Assembly: GCA_963782465.1 (NCBI GenBank)
Contig: CAWAJR010000005.1
Coordinates: 806,001 to 870,000, forward strand
DNA length: 64,000 nt
Direction of reading: 5' to 3'
From: JAODBJ01 sp963782465
GTDB lineage: Bacteria > Actinomycetota > Acidimicrobiia > IMCC26256 > PALSA-610
Below, piece by piece: positions 63,919 to 64,000 of the stretch; position 1 is the stretch's first letter, and each line of letters starts with the position of its first letter. Position numbers and translations under genes: made by a program. The notes beneath the pieces were generated by a model. It was not told the DNA's origin, made no database searches, and was given only the letters and a program-made list of their open reading frames with translations.

Positions 63919-64000
63919 CGTTGCCCTCGCGGCGATGGCAGGCCGGCCACGGTTTCGTGCGAGATGCGCAACAGCAGTGCGAGGAGGATGAAGTTCGCAA
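63915..64000 (-). CDS. rodA: SEDS protein RodA/FtsW, C-terminal end only
   Basis: Last 27 codons: FILLALLLRISHETVAGL, then a basic tail ending at TGA 63917-63915. Hydrophobic and followed by pbpA, as in the rodA-pbpA-pknB block. The rest lies beyond the window. Confidence 0.7.
   Translation of the reverse strand, partial: ANFILLALLLRISHETVAGLPSPRGQR

Overview
The window looks like the chromosomal replication-origin region of a high-GC actinobacterium. The left part has the conserved order parA - rsmG - jag - yidC - yidD - rnpA - rpmH on the minus strand, facing dnaA - dnaN - recF - dciA-like - gyrB - gyrA - DUF3566 on the plus strand. The right end carries the actinobacterial division/peptidoglycan block crgA / trpG / pknB (PASTA kinase) - pbpA - rodA. 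DUF3566 after gyrA, CrgA and PASTA-PknB point firmly to Actinobacteria; the general look (chemotaxis genes, AurF-like diiron oxygenase) would fit a lineage such as Acidimicrobiia, but that is an inference.

Regions: 1-5188, partition and ribosome/membrane-biogenesis genes read leftward, with two parS sites near parA. 5142-6828, DnaA boxes before dnaA and a candidate oriC between dnaA and dnaN. 6829-16354, replication and gyrase genes; gyrB is interrupted by a large LAGLIDADG intein that also carries a helix-turn-helix segment. 16384-17829, tRNA-Ile, a saccharopine-dehydrogenase-like gene and tRNA-Ala. 17788-25184, an integrative element inserted in the tRNA-Ala 3' end, with a 42-bp att duplication, a tyrosine integrase, a ribbon-helix-helix-like regulator, and two convergent operons of poorly characterised cargo (HD hydrolase plus ImmA/IrrE peptidase, against a three-gene operon ending in a PIN-like protein). 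25285-26013, a Phd/VapC-type toxin-antitoxin pair. 26118-40607, mixed metabolic and regulatory genes: SecD-head lipoprotein, SDR, TetM-like ribosomal protection protein, sulfatase, Fur plus catalase, XRE/SnoaL pair, AurF/MerR pair, LysE exporter. 40811-48913, a complete chemotaxis operon (MCP, CheY, CheB, CheR, CheX, second CheY, CheX/CheC-like protein, CheA, CheW). 49531-51594, a secreted Calx-beta/beta-helix protein. 51665-54737, a tightly overlapping four-gene operon that looks like a restriction-modification locus. 54750-58733, SGNH hydrolase, phosphatase, thiolase, TetR and monooxygenase-like genes. 58815-64000, the crgA-trpG-mutY-pknB-pbpA-rodA block.

The leftward rpmH-to-rsmG operon and many other pairs use 4-base start/stop overlaps (GTGA/ATGA, once CTGA, once TTGA), so translational coupling is pervasive.

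At least eight single-base frame disruptions interrupt otherwise conserved reading frames (rsmG, gyrB intein, island HD gene, an island hypothetical, TetM-like gene, and three in cheA). Several sit at short homopolymers. The simplest explanation is uncorrected assembly indels, and annotations of those genes here are given for the reconstructed full-length genes.
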